DNA of 64,000 bases from Rhizopus arrhizus (GCA_024220505.1 JAKZZE010000001.1:868001-932000); one strand, 5' to 3'. Counted from the first letter of the stretch, positions 1 to 10,896 are shown. The notes: a model not told the origin generated them from the sequence alone. A program made the numbers and translations.

Positions 1-331
1 CAGTAATATTAAAAAAAACAAAGAGTCATGCAAAAGAAGGACTGCTTTGAATCGAACAGATACAAAAGGATTTGGAAAACAAGAGCAAAATCGAAGGACA
101 AAGCGATACAGCAAATTAATATACCATCAAAGATGCTAAATTCATTGAAAGTTTAAGCGAGCCTGGAAAGAATAAAAATGGAAAAATATATTCGACAAAC
201 GCAAAGCAAAAGGATTCTTTAAATCATATAAATCATCTGATACTCTTAAAAACTCTTACTATCATATTCAAAGAAGAAAGACACAAAAAAAGTGATGTTT
301 TTATTTACCAAAAATAAAGCTTTATACTTGA

Positions 332-1028
332 TTACTTTTTGTTTGATGTAGCTTCACAGGCCAAAAATGTAGTTTGGGTGTTTAAATTGTGCGATAAGGT
401 GAACGATTTGTTGGGATTAGATATAAATTGACTCAATGTAAAAAGTGCAGGTGTAGGTCTATTAACTATATTCACATTGAATAAATCATCAGGGAAAAAC
501 AAAAAGCATTCGTTTGCCCAAAACTTAGATTTATATTGCATCAAAAATGAATTATCAACAGCACTAAACCCCCCATCGTTCTTTAGTCGAGAGCTGCTTT
601 TGATAGAGATGACCAAAACTGTGGGCAAGATCCTATGCTTTTCATAGACAAACGCACATTGTTCAATAGTTTTCAACATTGTAGTTTGGTCAACTTCCTC
701 TTGAATAGCAATGTGTACTGGGATGAATTTATCATTACTTGTATTTTGTGAGGCATACAAAGTATATACTCCTTTGGCATCAGCCCAATCAGTCTTGGCC
801 ACAGCATAGTTATTGGCAGGAACATCTACATCTATGAGCGAACTATATGTTAGATAGATACAACACCTTCAAACGAGTAATAAAAACAATCGGTACATTA
901 CCAGCTAGAGAGTGAACGATCATATTTATTATTTTTGGATTGCTTAATAACATTTTGCTCATAAGATATGCCCTAGGTTTCCACTTCAAAGGTAAATTGA
1001 AAAGTTCTATATCCTCGACTATAGTTGA
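332..1028 (-). pseudogene. PD-(D/E)XK-like nuclease-domain remnant (tentative)
   Basis: Two exons are supported. The upstream one (about 1028-904) encodes a segment including EDIELFNLPLKWKPRAYLM. A short intron (about 901-838) separates it from the downstream exon, which ends at a TAA at 334-332. The downstream reading frame continues upstream of any ATG into VDVPANNYAVAKTDWADAKG, so a methionine start inside it is not real. A beta-strand-like PVHIAIQEEVD followed by an amphipathic stretch and ILPTVLVISIKS resembles the core of Rpn/PDDEXK_2-type nuclease domains, but the residue before the conserved Q is Ala where an acidic residue is expected. That fold call is an inference. A 50-base T run (poly-A on the coding strand) lies just upstream, and no start codon is visible, so the copy looks 5'-truncated. 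Confidence 0.4.
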
Positions 1029-1031
1029 ATA

Positions 1032-1033
<2 letters not shown>

Positions 1034-1083
<50 letters not shown>
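1034..1083. repeat. Poly(T) homopolymer, 50 bases
   Basis: This is an uninterrupted T run, the longest homopolymer in the window. It reads as poly(A) on the strand of the remnant at 332-1028 and could mark an old retroposed insertion. No flanking duplication is obvious. Confidence 0.9.
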
Positions 1084-1086
<3 letters not shown>

Positions 1087-1308
1087 TACCTAATCTAGTT
1101 TTGTTTTCAATAAACTAATTTTTTAACTTACAGTGTTGAATAGACATATTGCTAAGTGAAAACCTTAATAAATCACTTAAAAACATACATTTTTTTTTAC
1201 TGAAAACGAAATATAAACATCAAGATTATATATAATTAGTTTATAGCTTTAAAAGAAACTATTATAAATAAAAAAACAAAAGTTTATTTTTTACGCCAAA
1301 AATAAGCA

Positions 1309-1527
1309 TATTAAAAAGGTAAAAGCCCACTGGCAACAATTCTTTGAACAAACTCCTGTCTTGGATGAGACTGTCATCAATCAAATCCAGAAGGAACAAT
1401 TGGAACTATCTGCTTACAATTCTCTATGCTAATATCTTTTATAAGTCACTATTTCATATACTTGCATCACTCAATCCTTATACTCTTTGATGAGTTTTAA
1501 TAAACATTAAAAAAAAAAAAAAAAACA
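1309..1527 (+). mobile_element. 3' tail of a 5'-truncated LINE
   Basis: A short open frame ending in TAA near 1431-1433 reads VKAHWQQFFEQTPVLDET and onward. The HW..F pattern matches the tail of the better-preserved LINE at 4181-4931 (KCHWQSIFNQQPF). About 75 bases after the stop come AATAAA-like sequence and a run of about 17 A from 1510. A LINE 3' end with a poly(A) tail is the simplest reading. No clean target-site duplication could be seen, so the copy is probably old. Confidence 0.5.
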
Positions 1528-1676
1528 ATTCATCCCAAATCGGTATAATTTTTTTTTCTTGTCCCGCTTGTTTATGATGAGAATACACACTTTTTGTACA
1601 ACTGATTGATTTTTTCTATCTCCCCTTTTTATTTTTCTTTTTCTTTTTCTTTTTGCTTCTTAAATAATCATAGTAA

Positions 1677-3068
1677 ATGGATACATCAAGACAACATAGT
1701 AGTTATCCTTACAGAAACACATCTGATACAATGCATCCTACACCTACAAAAGAAATATATCAATATGATGCACCTTGGTCAATATATGCTTTAGATTGGT
1801 GTAAGACACCAATTGAACAAAAGAGTTTTAGACTTGCTATTGGTAGTTTTATTGAAGATAGCAATAATAAAGTAAGAATATACCACAAAAAAATACTTAG
1901 ATTTAATATAATTTTTTATAGTTACAAGTTATATCACGTACTGATTTACTTGATAATGTTCCATCTTCAAGAAGTGATTTTACAGCAATAGCAGAGGCTG
2001 ATTCGTATTATCCTATTACTAAAGTATTATGGGAACCAAGAAAAGTAAGAAGACAAACGTATATTGATCTATTTCTATATAAATCACATATATAAATTAT
2101 ATAATAAATAGGCAGATGCAAGAAATAGCGATCTTTTAGCTACAACAGGAGACATCTTGAGAATATGGGAACTTGTGGATGATCCACGATATGGTTCTAC
2201 CAATAGCATCACGACAAGAAATAGTAACCATGTACATACACAACAATTAGTTAAAAAAGCAGAACTAGTCAATGTAACGTGTTAAAATATAAATAGTTAT
2301 AGAGTATCATAACTTTTCTTTGGTTTATAGATGAAGCAATCTGATTTTTGTGCACCACTTACTTCATTTGATTGGAACGAAACAGATCCTTCTTTAATAG
2401 TAACATCCAGTATCGACACTACTTGTACAGTTTGGAATGTAGAGACTAATCAAGCAAAGACTCAATTGATTGCACATGATAGTGATGTTTATGATGTTGC
2501 TTTTATGCATGGCTCAGCCGATACATTTGCTAGTGTTGGTGCAGATGGTTCTGTAAGACTCTTTGATCTAAGGTCCTTGGAACACTCTACAATTTTATAC
2601 GAAACACAACCTACACCCAACACGAACAACAGAATGCATAGTTCAGTGCCTTTATTGCGTCTACAGTTTAGTCGAATGAATTCAAACTTGTTGGCCACAT
2701 TTCATATGGACTCCTCTGCTGTTCAGATATTAGATATTCGTTACCCAAGTGCACCCGTTGCCGAGTTATCCAAGAGCCACAGTGGAAGTATCAACTGTCT
2801 TTCATGGTCACCCAACGAATCCGGACAGATTGCTACAGGTGGAGATGATTCTCAAGTTTTGGTTTGGAATATCAATCAACCTGATAACAATAATAGAAAT
2901 TATTATGCAAACCAACCACGTTATAATCATCAACCTCCTCGTGTCATACAAGATCCACTCTTGGCTTATGTTGCAGATGCCGAGGTCAATTCACTTACTT
3001 GGAGTAAATCTTGTCCAGATTGGATTGGCGTTGGTTTTGGTAAAACGATCCAAGCTCTTAGAGTTTGA
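1677..3068 (+). CDS. WD40-repeat protein of the WDR68/DCAF7/TTG1 type
   Basis: Four exons give about 405 residues: 1677-1871, 1922-2044, 2112-2273 and 2331-3068, all with GT...AG junctions and matching phase. The product carries successive WD40 blades: APWSIYALDWCK near the N-terminus, DLLATTGDILRIWEL in exon 3, then SFDWNETDPSLIVTSSIDTTCTVW and ASVGADGSVRLFDLRS in exon 4, ending with NSLTWSKSCPDWIGV. This order of blades and these motifs are characteristic of WDR68/DCAF7 (plant TTG1/AN11), a seven-blade scaffold that binds DYRK-type kinases and serves as a substrate receptor for CUL4-DDB1 ligases. It is slightly longer than the animal protein (about 340) because of a hydrophilic N-terminus and an Asn-rich loop. 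The gene is convergent with APRT downstream. Confidence 0.85.
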
Positions 3069-3435
3069 TGTTGCACATATGCTGATTAAAGAAGCTGATT
3101 TAAAAAAAGAAATGGCTTGTTAAATTTTTTTTTGTCTCTGTTTTGTAAGATTGTCTTGTTGAACTATATGTGTAGGATACATGGTTATCACTGCTCTGTT
3201 TTGGATATAAAAGTACAAAATGAATTAGTAATTCCTGCTAAGTGTGATGATTTCACTAACACAGTATATAAAGTTATTCTTTCTATTTATGTCATGAAAA
3301 GATCATACATCTTAGACAACTAAATATCTGTATATTGAAAGGATAGACAAAGATTTGAATGCAAACATCATATTACCATGTACAATATGTTTGGATCCAA
3401 TTTTATTTTTACTGTAGATACATACAAAAAAAAAA
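3069..3435. other. Convergent 3' intergenic region
   Basis: This AT-rich spacer lies between the WD40 gene and the oppositely oriented APRT gene and must hold both 3' UTRs. Nothing else is recognisable. Confidence 0.7.
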
Positions 3436-4035
3436 TTACAAATGAATTAAAGAATAAACAGGGGCATCCAAAGCTTTGGAACCATTCAAAAAGTCCAATT
3501 CCATAACAAAGACGTATTCGATAGTTTTGGCATTACACTTCTTGACGAGTTGGCCAGCAGCAGCAGCAGAACCACCGGTGGCAATTAAATCGTCAACAAT
3601 GATGACATTAGCACCTTCTTTGAGAGAGCTCTTTTGAAGTTCAAAAACATCCTCTCCATATTCCTTGACATAGGTAGCTTGGACACATTCTCCGGGTAAT
3701 TTGCCTTGCTTGCGGACAGGCACAAAAGCAGCACCTAAACGAAGAGCAATCAAGGGACCAAACAAGAAACCACGAGCATCAAGACCAACAACGGCATCAA
3801 TCTTTTCTTTGTAGGTAGAGTTGATGTGGTGAACAATGTTGGAAATGAGAGCCTCAACAGCTGTAGGATCTTGAAAGACAGGGAACATATCCTTAAAGAC
3901 GATACCCTACATATTCATGTTGTGTAAGCTCAACATAGCCATGATTTTAATATATAGATTTTTACAAACCTTCTTGGGGAAGTCTTCATGAGTACCGAGA
4001 AGGTTCTTGATGCGTTCAATGTCGTAGTTGCTCAT
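3436..4035 (-). CDS. APT1: Adenine phosphoribosyltransferase
   Basis: Two exons (4035-3970 and 3906-3436) give 178 residues, the usual length of the family. The enzyme converts adenine plus PRPP to AMP and pyrophosphate in cytosolic purine salvage. The PRPP-binding signature VIIVDDLIATGG is at residues 123-134, and VVGLDARGFLFGP (about 61-73) and the flexible-loop region KQGKLPGECVQ are typical APRT blocks. The start MSNYDIERIK precedes a short conserved intron (63 nt), and GIVFKDMFPVF follows it. The gene is convergent with the WD40 gene. A pyrimidine-rich stretch lies just upstream of the start, but no specific purine-responsive site was recognised. Nothing appears damaged. Confidence 0.95.
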
Positions 4036-4116
4036 TTGGATAAAAGAAAATAAAAAAAAAAAAAGCTTATTTTTTCCTTGGTTTAAAAAGTTTTTTTTTT
4101 TGTGCGTGTGGCTGCT

Positions 4117-5020
4117 TACGATTAAAGAATATTTTATTTATCTGAGAATTAAAATAACCTAATTGAGCACATAATAATGGAAATTATTGTATTGCCTCAC
4201 ACTTCCTTCCACCAAAAGCTTCACCGATGTGACAACAAAAATATTTCGCAAAACTTGCAACCAACCCAACAATGCACCGAAATACTTGACAGATATTCTT
4301 CCTCAGCGTTGGTTGGCCTTTTGGAGCCTTCATCTTACTGCGACACAACGAAATGTTATTTATCGGCTTATCAACAAAAAAATACCGCATAAAGATATAC
4401 TTCACAAATTCTTTCCCGACAAATTCGATACTCCTAATTGTTCATTTTGTGCATCTACTGTCGATTCCTTGCAACACTTTCTCTTCGATTGCCCGATCAA
4501 ACAAGTCGTTTGGCAAGGTCTTGTTCGCGAATTCCTATGGCCAACGGTGGATACGCAAGATATTTTTAAAGCCTTTACCACATTAGACTACTACTCTGTT
4601 TCCTACTCTCAATCCTCCGATATCACCGCAGAATCAGTCCTCATCATTGCCCTTGGCCAAGTTTGGAAATGCCACTGGCAAAGCATTTTCAACCAACAAC
4701 CGTTCTCGTCAAGCACTGTACTACAGGCTATCCGCAACAATGTCCAACAACATATCGCTGAAGAAGGTGACCTCGATTAGTACTCCTCTATCAACTTTAT
4801 CTTTTTTTTTATTGTACACATTCTTTTATTATCATTAATCCTTTTAATTTGCGCCCGTCTCTTACCGAAACCAATCCTTTTGGGTAACGCGGAGCAATAA
4901 ATAAAAACCTTTAAAAAAAATTATTGTATTGTCCGGGTCAGTTCAAGAGATGGTTAAAGAGCTAAAAAAAACCTTTTTGATAGGCAAAAAGGGAAAAAGG
5001 GTAAAGATGGGAAGATGAAG
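4117..5020 (+). repeat. Short interspersed repeat, copy A, split by a LINE
   Basis: With the LINE (about 4195-4931) removed, this segment aligns with 10544-10707. The shared blocks, in the same order, are tacgattaaagaat, gagcacataat, attg.ccgggtcag, aaaacctttttgat and an A/G-rich purine tail. The copies are clearly diverged, so this is an old family. It encodes nothing and has an A-rich 3' side, as expected for a SINE-like or other non-autonomous element. No convincing RNA polymerase III A/B boxes were found. The right boundary is uncertain. Confidence 0.6.
4181..4931 (+). mobile_element. 5'-truncated LINE with 14-bp target-site duplication
   Basis: The 14-bp sequence aaattattgtattg occurs at 4181-4194 and again at 4918-4931. 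The inserted segment contains the 3' end of a LINE ORF2 (stop 4778-4780), a short 3' UTR and a terminal A run. The open frame (from about 4187 to 4780) includes WLAFWSLHLTATQRNVIYRL and the zinc-binding pattern NCSFCASTVDSLQHFLFDCP (C-x2-C...H-x4-C) of the zf-RVT domain found after reverse transcriptase in non-LTR retrotransposons. The reverse transcriptase and endonuclease parts are missing, as is usual for 5'-truncated LINE copies. The intact frame and perfect duplication suggest a fairly recent insertion, into the older repeat copy A. Confidence 0.88.
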
Positions 5021-5081
5021 AAGATATAGTAACAAACGATACGAGATTAATTAGAGCTGAACCAATACAATAGTTTAGTAC

Positions 5082-5460
5082 TCAGAGGTGGAATTTCAGG
5101 AGCAGTTTTATCATGGTGGGGATAGTCAAGTTCATGTAGGATTTGGCAAATGATCGATCATCGAATAAACCACGCTGAATATTTTGATCGACGCTGTATA
5201 GTAGGTTTCTTCCTTGAAGTAAGCAGGAGATTGAGGAGATAAGATAAAGGGTCTGAGACAGTGCTTGGCATAAGAAGGCGATGATGCATATGTAGACAGG
5301 TAATAGCATGCGATCGAGTGAGCAGGTCATGAGGGTGGTAGATACATGGTTTGGGATGGCCACCAAGCAACCAGCCCATACGCCAACGAATTAATCGGCT
5401 ACGTTCAATGTATGACATCGGTAGCCAGGGGATGGGAGTATGGCTGCTTGCAGTAATTTA
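5082..5460 (-). pseudogene. Decayed retroelement ORF fragment
   Basis: Two overlapping minus-strand frames together read SRLIRWRMGWLLGG, then KPCIYHPHDLLTRSHAITC, and then, in the other frame, a segment including DDRSFAKSYMNL. The Cys/His spacing and the RWRMGWL opening resemble the C-terminal zinc-knuckle part of a LINE ORF2 that differs from the one at 4181-4931. The change of frame and stops show it is dead. The assignment rests on general resemblance only. Confidence 0.4.
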
Positions 5461-5699
5461 CGTTTGAAAATAGATTTTTTTTTTCGGCCAATAGCAGTAG
5501 AAAAAGAGTAGAATCTTATTGTCAACAATATAAAAATGCTTTTTTTCTTATTGAAGAGTAAAACATTTTTATTGAAATAAATATAAAAGCAATTTTATTA
5601 TAATTCTCCATATTGCGACGTTTTGGAAATTGTCTTTGGGAATGACGAATCCAACCTCTGCAGTTTTTTTTTCAGTAACTGTCTTTGCTGCTTCTTCTA

Positions 5700-6100
5700 T
5701 TCTATCAGCAGTTATTTCATTCTTTGCAAGTAAAGTTTTTCATACTACTGAATTAATTTTTGCCCAACATTCTTCAATAGGATTCAACATTGGCGAGTAA
5801 GGCTGTAAAAATAAAGCATAATGTCCACTGTCCCTAATTGCTTTCAAGACTTTTGGTGTTTTGTGTATGGCAGCATTGTCCATAACAATATACATATTCT
5901 TCAATCTAAGTTTATTTAAAACAAAAACTATTCCTTCTACAAACAATATAAAGTGCGATGAATTAGTTCCATGTGAAAAAGGGGTGTTTCATGCATAAAG
6001 TATATTTTGATTTGGAAAAAGATGTTGTTATGGTAACATTGTGTATCCCAAGCCACAAGGTCGATTAACCACAAATATTTTTCATTAAAAATAATTGAAC
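5700..6100 (-). pseudogene. Tc1/mariner-IS630-type DDE transposase remnant
   Basis: On the minus strand, 5946-5740 encodes KNMYIVMDNAAIHKTPKVL followed by LQPYSPMLNPIEECWAKI. These are the second catalytic Asp block (MDNAAIH) and the third acidic block (PYSPMLNPIE) of the DDE_3 superfamily. The frame continues upstream through GTNSSHFILFVEG, with further fragments to about 6100 broken by stops. The N-terminal DNA-binding part is absent, so this is a relic. Confidence 0.75.
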
Positions 6101-7928
6101 ATGCATTCAATACTTCTTTATCAGTCCTTTATAGCAAAAGAGAGCTATTTTTCAAGTGTGCTTTAAGAATACCGCGTTTGTTTTATTATTAGATAAAAGT
6201 CTAGCACAAGCATATTAAAAACCCCGTGATTAAAGATTTTCAGGAGAGAAACAAGTAGCATTAAACTTTCATATTTACTTTTTGGCCAGACTTTGGGCGT
6301 TGATCACAAGCCAAAAAAGAAAAGGAAAGGACTTGTACATTTTGCTATACACAAGAGAATGTAAAGTATACTTGATGCGATAATGCGTCACTGATGCAAC
6401 AATAGTAGCGTAAGATATTATTACAGAAAAATAAAGCTTTCTTTTACGCTATGAAATTTTTGATTCATTGTCGTCATCACCAACTTTTCATTTTTATTCT
6501 CTGTTGCAATAAATCCAAGAATTAAATATCAGATCCTTTGGACCGATTGTGGATAACTCTGTCGTCAAGAGTTTTTCAACTACATTAAATATCAACAAAG
6601 ACTTAAGATTACCCAATACCTACCACAGCAGTAACAACAGCAATGTAATGGCGTCTACAAATCTTAAACGATTTTTTTTTAAAAGAAAAAAAAAAAAACT
6701 ATTAATACGCTATTGCAGGAACTACTGCATACCATATCTTAAATAAAAACGTTCGATTCCTGTTACTGATTATGCTAATTTGCAGAGAGCGTTCTCAGAT
6801 ACAATAAGTAGCTTGTACATGCCTCATTTCTTTCATCTAACATTGAACAAATTACTTGTCTGGTAGTTTTTATGACTGTTGCCAGTCTGCGGTAGAAACT
6901 CAATTACAGCAATTTGTAGTGAATAACCTGTTGATCCTAGCATGCTTTATTCTCAATATAGATACGAATGATCCGAAAGAATGGTAGAAAAGAAGGACAC
7001 AGTACAATTTCTTTATCAAATATAAAAGCCCATATTCTTTAAATTAATCTTTTTACAAATACAAAAGATCATAAAGCAATTAATAAAAAAATATTTTATA
7101 GATATCATCTACAGCTCCTTTTATAATAATACAACTACTATACTACGACCAATTATGGCACAAAAGGCTCTAGTGTAGTACACTATTTTACAGAATAAAA
7201 GATAAGCATCTTGTAATTCAAAAACATTTTTTCCGATAAAGCCACTAAGAAGAATAGTGGATTCAGTAATGAGACATGTATCTTTGAAATAATCAATTTA
7301 AGTTTTGTTTATGGTTAGAATAACAGAATATATATATTATAAGGAAGTTGACATCGTATATTAATTTCACAATATCTTGGATTATATCCAAAACACTAAT
7401 CTTTCAGGTAACCATGACCTGTTATTTCAACTGGACTGCACGTCACCACCTATACTTTCCAATGAAGGAAGCTCAATCCATTCTTATTCTTTCAAAGGGC
7501 AAATATCACACTAAATTATATGTGACCATGAGCAGTGCAACAAGGTCCTGAGAAAATAAAAATAAAATGCAGTCAATATTCTACTTTAAAACGATATTCA
7601 CCTTCCTGACCCTTTTGTTGTATGAGAACTTTATCTCAAATTGAATACCCATAGGTCAGATAGTCTTTATACAAGCATTTAAACTTGTCTGTGCTTGTTG
7701 TTCAAAAAGGGAAAGTAAGAATAGTACCACTATTTTACTGTTTTATCCTACATCATCACAAACAATGTTAAATACTATGCTATGATTAAATTAAAACAAG
7801 TTTAATACTATTCTAATGAGAGGTTTTATTTACTAATGAAAGAAAAAAGAAGTTTTTTTCTTTTTAAATGAATTATATGAAGAAAAGGGAAGAATAAATA
7901 TTGAAAAAAAAACTACTTTTCGTTGTTT
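6101..7928. other. Gene-free region
   Basis: No gene can be supported here. The few open frames (6549-6746, 7348-7551) have low-complexity or random-looking products and no splice-compatible extension. The sequence is AT-rich and probably consists of decayed repeats. Confidence 0.5.
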
Positions 7929-9144
7929 CTATAATGAATTAATTAAGCATACAGCCATAAGATTCACGCAAATTATAAAAATGGAATGAGCCAATATAAT
8001 GAAACTATAAAGAACATTAATAAAAGCATGGATTATGATAGGTAAACTTACAAAGATGCCTAAGCAAACAAAGATATGCCAAATCGCATGACTTGTCATA
8101 CCAGTAAAATCAAATTTACCAGGAAAAAACTTTTCTGGAAACCTTTTCGCATAGACTGTCACACCACAGATATACATCACACAACCCATCAAAGCAGGCT
8201 TTAAAAATTCAAATGAATCCACCAAGCCATTTACGGTAACTAAATGCAAGAGAGGGACAATACTTGAGAATGCCATGGCAACAAATAAACCAATGCGTAG
8301 TGGCCTGTATCGTTTTGTATCAAAGAATCGAAAGAAAGGCAAGATGACACCGATACTTCCGATGAGTGAACTGAAGATCATGTAACGATTTCGAGAGGTT
8401 GGATCACAATAGAATCCAAAATGAACAATGATTGAGATGGAAGCTGTAATTAAAAAAGTAATACCAATGTAATCCAGTGTGGCTGTAAAGCTTTTGACAT
8501 GATGAGCAGAATGACAGATGAAGGTGTGATAGATACTTGAACAAAGAAGACATAAAAGTGATGCAAGACAAAATGCAGTAAAGATCAAGAGATCTGGTTG
8601 TGATGCTTCAGGGAATTTTCGCTATTTAGAATCAATTAATTATTTACGCAGTACACACGTGTGTAGCATCATTATTTACTTTAAATAAGTGAATAGAAAG
8701 AAAGCTAAAGAATACAAAGCCCAAAAGATGACTCCAAATGTTCATTGTTTCATTGTGTAATTTAAATAAAGACTTTAAGCAATCGTGTTTGGATTGATAG
8801 AATCGATAACCAGACAAGACGTATTGATTCTCTCTTCTGTCTTTTGGTAATTCTTCAATTAATAGCAGTCGCTTTGATCCAAGTAAGAGTGCTCTTGTCA
8901 CTTCACATATCTCGTTCATTGTATGTTCTTCCTTTTTGAGTTTATTATTAACAGAAGATATAATATGTACTGCTAAACTGGATGGGTCTACTGATGAGGT
9001 GGAAAATGATCTGCTTCGGTGATGTGGTGTAGTTAAATTATCTTTTGTTGAAGATGAAACTGATACAAGATGAGACTGTGAGTATCTACTGTTTGAATCA
9101 TCCTCATCAAAATATAATTGTTCTGCTATTTCTGGTGGAGCCAT
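7929..9144 (-). CDS. PAQR / HlyIII-family seven-transmembrane protein (adiponectin-receptor-like)
   Basis: Two exons (9144-8659 and 8621-7929) give about 392 residues. A hydrophilic, Ser-rich N-terminus of about 100 residues is followed by the PAQR core: YVLSGYRFYQSKHDCLKSLF, then HNETMNIWSHLLGF at the start of TM1, SSIYHTFICHS (Ser and first His of the metal site) and, near the C-terminus, HAIWHIFVCLG (two more His). Seven hydrophobic segments can be counted. PAQR proteins are zinc-dependent membrane hydrolase-like receptors. Fungal members (Izh1-4 in yeast) act in lipid and zinc homeostasis. The best in-phase junction uses a GTGTGT donor and a 37-nt intron. The more canonical GTAAAT eight bases later breaks the frame. 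The ATG at 9144 is the first in frame after the leader. Confidence 0.85.
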
Positions 9145-10020
9145 TGATAAAGAAGAAAGAAAAAAAAAAAGAATAATAACGAATTTATTTGTATTTATAT
9201 CTGTTGGCCCCTCTTTTATTAATTATTATATAAAGTAGGTTTAAATTAAGGAATAAAAATAAAACAAAAAGGGGCAAAAAGTAAAAATAGTCTCCTGTAT
9301 GTCTTCCCCAGTTTAAGCCATCTATCATCCAATCGGAATTGGACGCAGAATTTGAAAATGAACAGACAAGCACAATTGATCTTCTTTTTTATAACTCAGA
9401 AACATTCCTTTTTAAAAAAAAAGGTAGAGTGAAGAGTGGATACACGAGGATTTGAACGTGTTGAGGTACATATGGTGTAACAGCAATTGTTTTATGCCTT
9501 TTAAGACAAGCTATGATTAAGCAGATCAAGTAAGCTGTATGCTATTTTTATTAATCCACAGGATGATTTACTATGAACTATGGAAGCAGGAAGGTTAGCT
9601 TTTTTTTAAAAAAAAAAAAAAGATCAGGAAATGTGTTTTTTGGTTCTAAATGGTCTGATAGTACAAAAGAATTTAGGTTTAATATGTTGTCAGTTTAAAT
9701 AAGAAAATAATACATTATCGCGTGTAAAGAGAGTCAAGAATTGTTTATGAAAAAATCATTAGAAGCATAGAACTCACCTAATAAGGAAATATGTATTCAT
9801 ACTAAAAACTGAAAGTGTTTCATCCTTACTCGAAGTAAGACTTACTATTGAAAAGAATATAGAAAAGAGCAATAAACTGGTTAAAAAAAAAGTGATTAAG
9901 GATTTGATAAATGACAACAATTTGTCATGTAAATCTAGTTCTCCTAAAGATTAGTACTTGCCCATTGAGGAGATGAAGTCATAAGAGAGGGTTCTCCTTT
10001 ATTCTCCCTTTCTCTTACCC

Positions 10021-10055
<35 letters not shown>

Positions 10056-10533
10056 AAATTTGGCTAGTCATCGTATATTCAAAAAGGCTTATGAAAGATG
10101 ATTTCTTTTCAGGGAGTAAAATAAAAAAAAAAAAAAAAAAAAAAAAACTTGATTCAATCTCTTGTCTACCAAAGCAACTTTTTGTTTATCCAAAAGCATA
10201 AACAGGGTCTTTTATTCTTACCTTTTTAAGTATAAATTTATTGAATAGAGTAGTGAAACTTAATGATTACAGTGGATTCGCTCAACATGTGTGATAAAAA
10301 AAAGGGAAGGAGAAATACATTTTATTTGATTGGCCAATAAAACCTATTGTTTTCTTCAGGTACACAAAGATAGGTTTTACAGTAAAGTTGAGACTTTATA
10401 AAATCATATTGAAGTATAAGATATGTAAATACTCCCTATTATTTTATTCTAAATAATCAGTATAATGCAGTATACAAAAAATACCTTGAATTTCGAAAGA
10501 CTGTCCACAAAAAACAAATTTCATTTCAAATTA
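9145..10533. other. Gene-free region with homopolymers
   Basis: No gene is seen. It holds a 28-base T run (10024-10051) and a 25-base A run (10123-10147), about 70 bases apart on the same strand, and otherwise AT-rich DNA. The open frame at 9185-9373 lies directly upstream of the PAQR start and looks like 5' flank. Confidence 0.5.
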
Positions 10534-10720
10534 TATCTTTTTCGTACGATTAAAGAATGAATTTTTATTTATAAATAAATTTATAAAACGACCCAAATGA
10601 GCACATAATACTTGCGTATTGAATTGCCCGGGTCAGGTCTAGAAAGTTGAAAATTGTACGAAAAAACCTTTTGATGGTCAAAAGGGTAAAAAAGAGAAAG
10701 AAAGGATCTTTTTCGTACAG
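10534..10720 (+). repeat. Short interspersed repeat, copy B, with flanking 13-bp direct repeats
   Basis: A 164-bp element running from about 10544 (tacgattaaagaat) to 10707 is bracketed by two copies of atctttttcgtac (near 10534-10546 and 10708-10720), which look like a target-site duplication. The interior shares gagcacataat, ccgggtcag and aaaaccttttgatggtcaaaaggg with copy A at 4117-5020. Direct repeats plus a purine-rich 3' end suggest a SINE-like retroposed element. No coding capacity is present. Confidence 0.6.
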
Positions 10721-10747
10721 TATTTCCACTCTCAATAAATCAAATTT

Positions 10748-10862
10748 TTGAACTCAATTGATCGGATTTTTGAAGCTTGTTTGGTCAGCTTTTTGAAGTA
10801 AATTGTTTGGCTTTTTGAGAGCCAATTGGTCACTTTCTCGAATTAAGTTGGTCAGGGTCAAA
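10748..10862. repeat. Degenerate tandem repeat with TTGGTCA core
   Basis: The motif TTGGTCA or a close variant recurs at intervals of about 19-26 bases between 10748 and 10862, with the spacer consensus ttttttgaag also partly repeated. In the minus frame it spells short imperfect peptide repeats (DQLALKK, NNLLQK, DQTSFKN). A similar array lies at 46638-46702. Confidence 0.45.
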
Positions 10863-10896
10863 ACACTGTTCTTTCTGTACAATCCCAAACTTAGCA

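Noticed and set aside
6745..6770. GTTCGATTCC resembling a tRNA B box
   Set aside because: The stem bases on both sides do not pair and no A box lies upstream.
9430..9470. tRNA-like T arm on the minus strand (acgttcaaatcctcgtg)
   Set aside because: The B-box-like GTTCAAATCC is good, but no matching T stem, anticodon arm or 72-90 nt acceptor pairing could be built, so this is probably chance or a very old relic.
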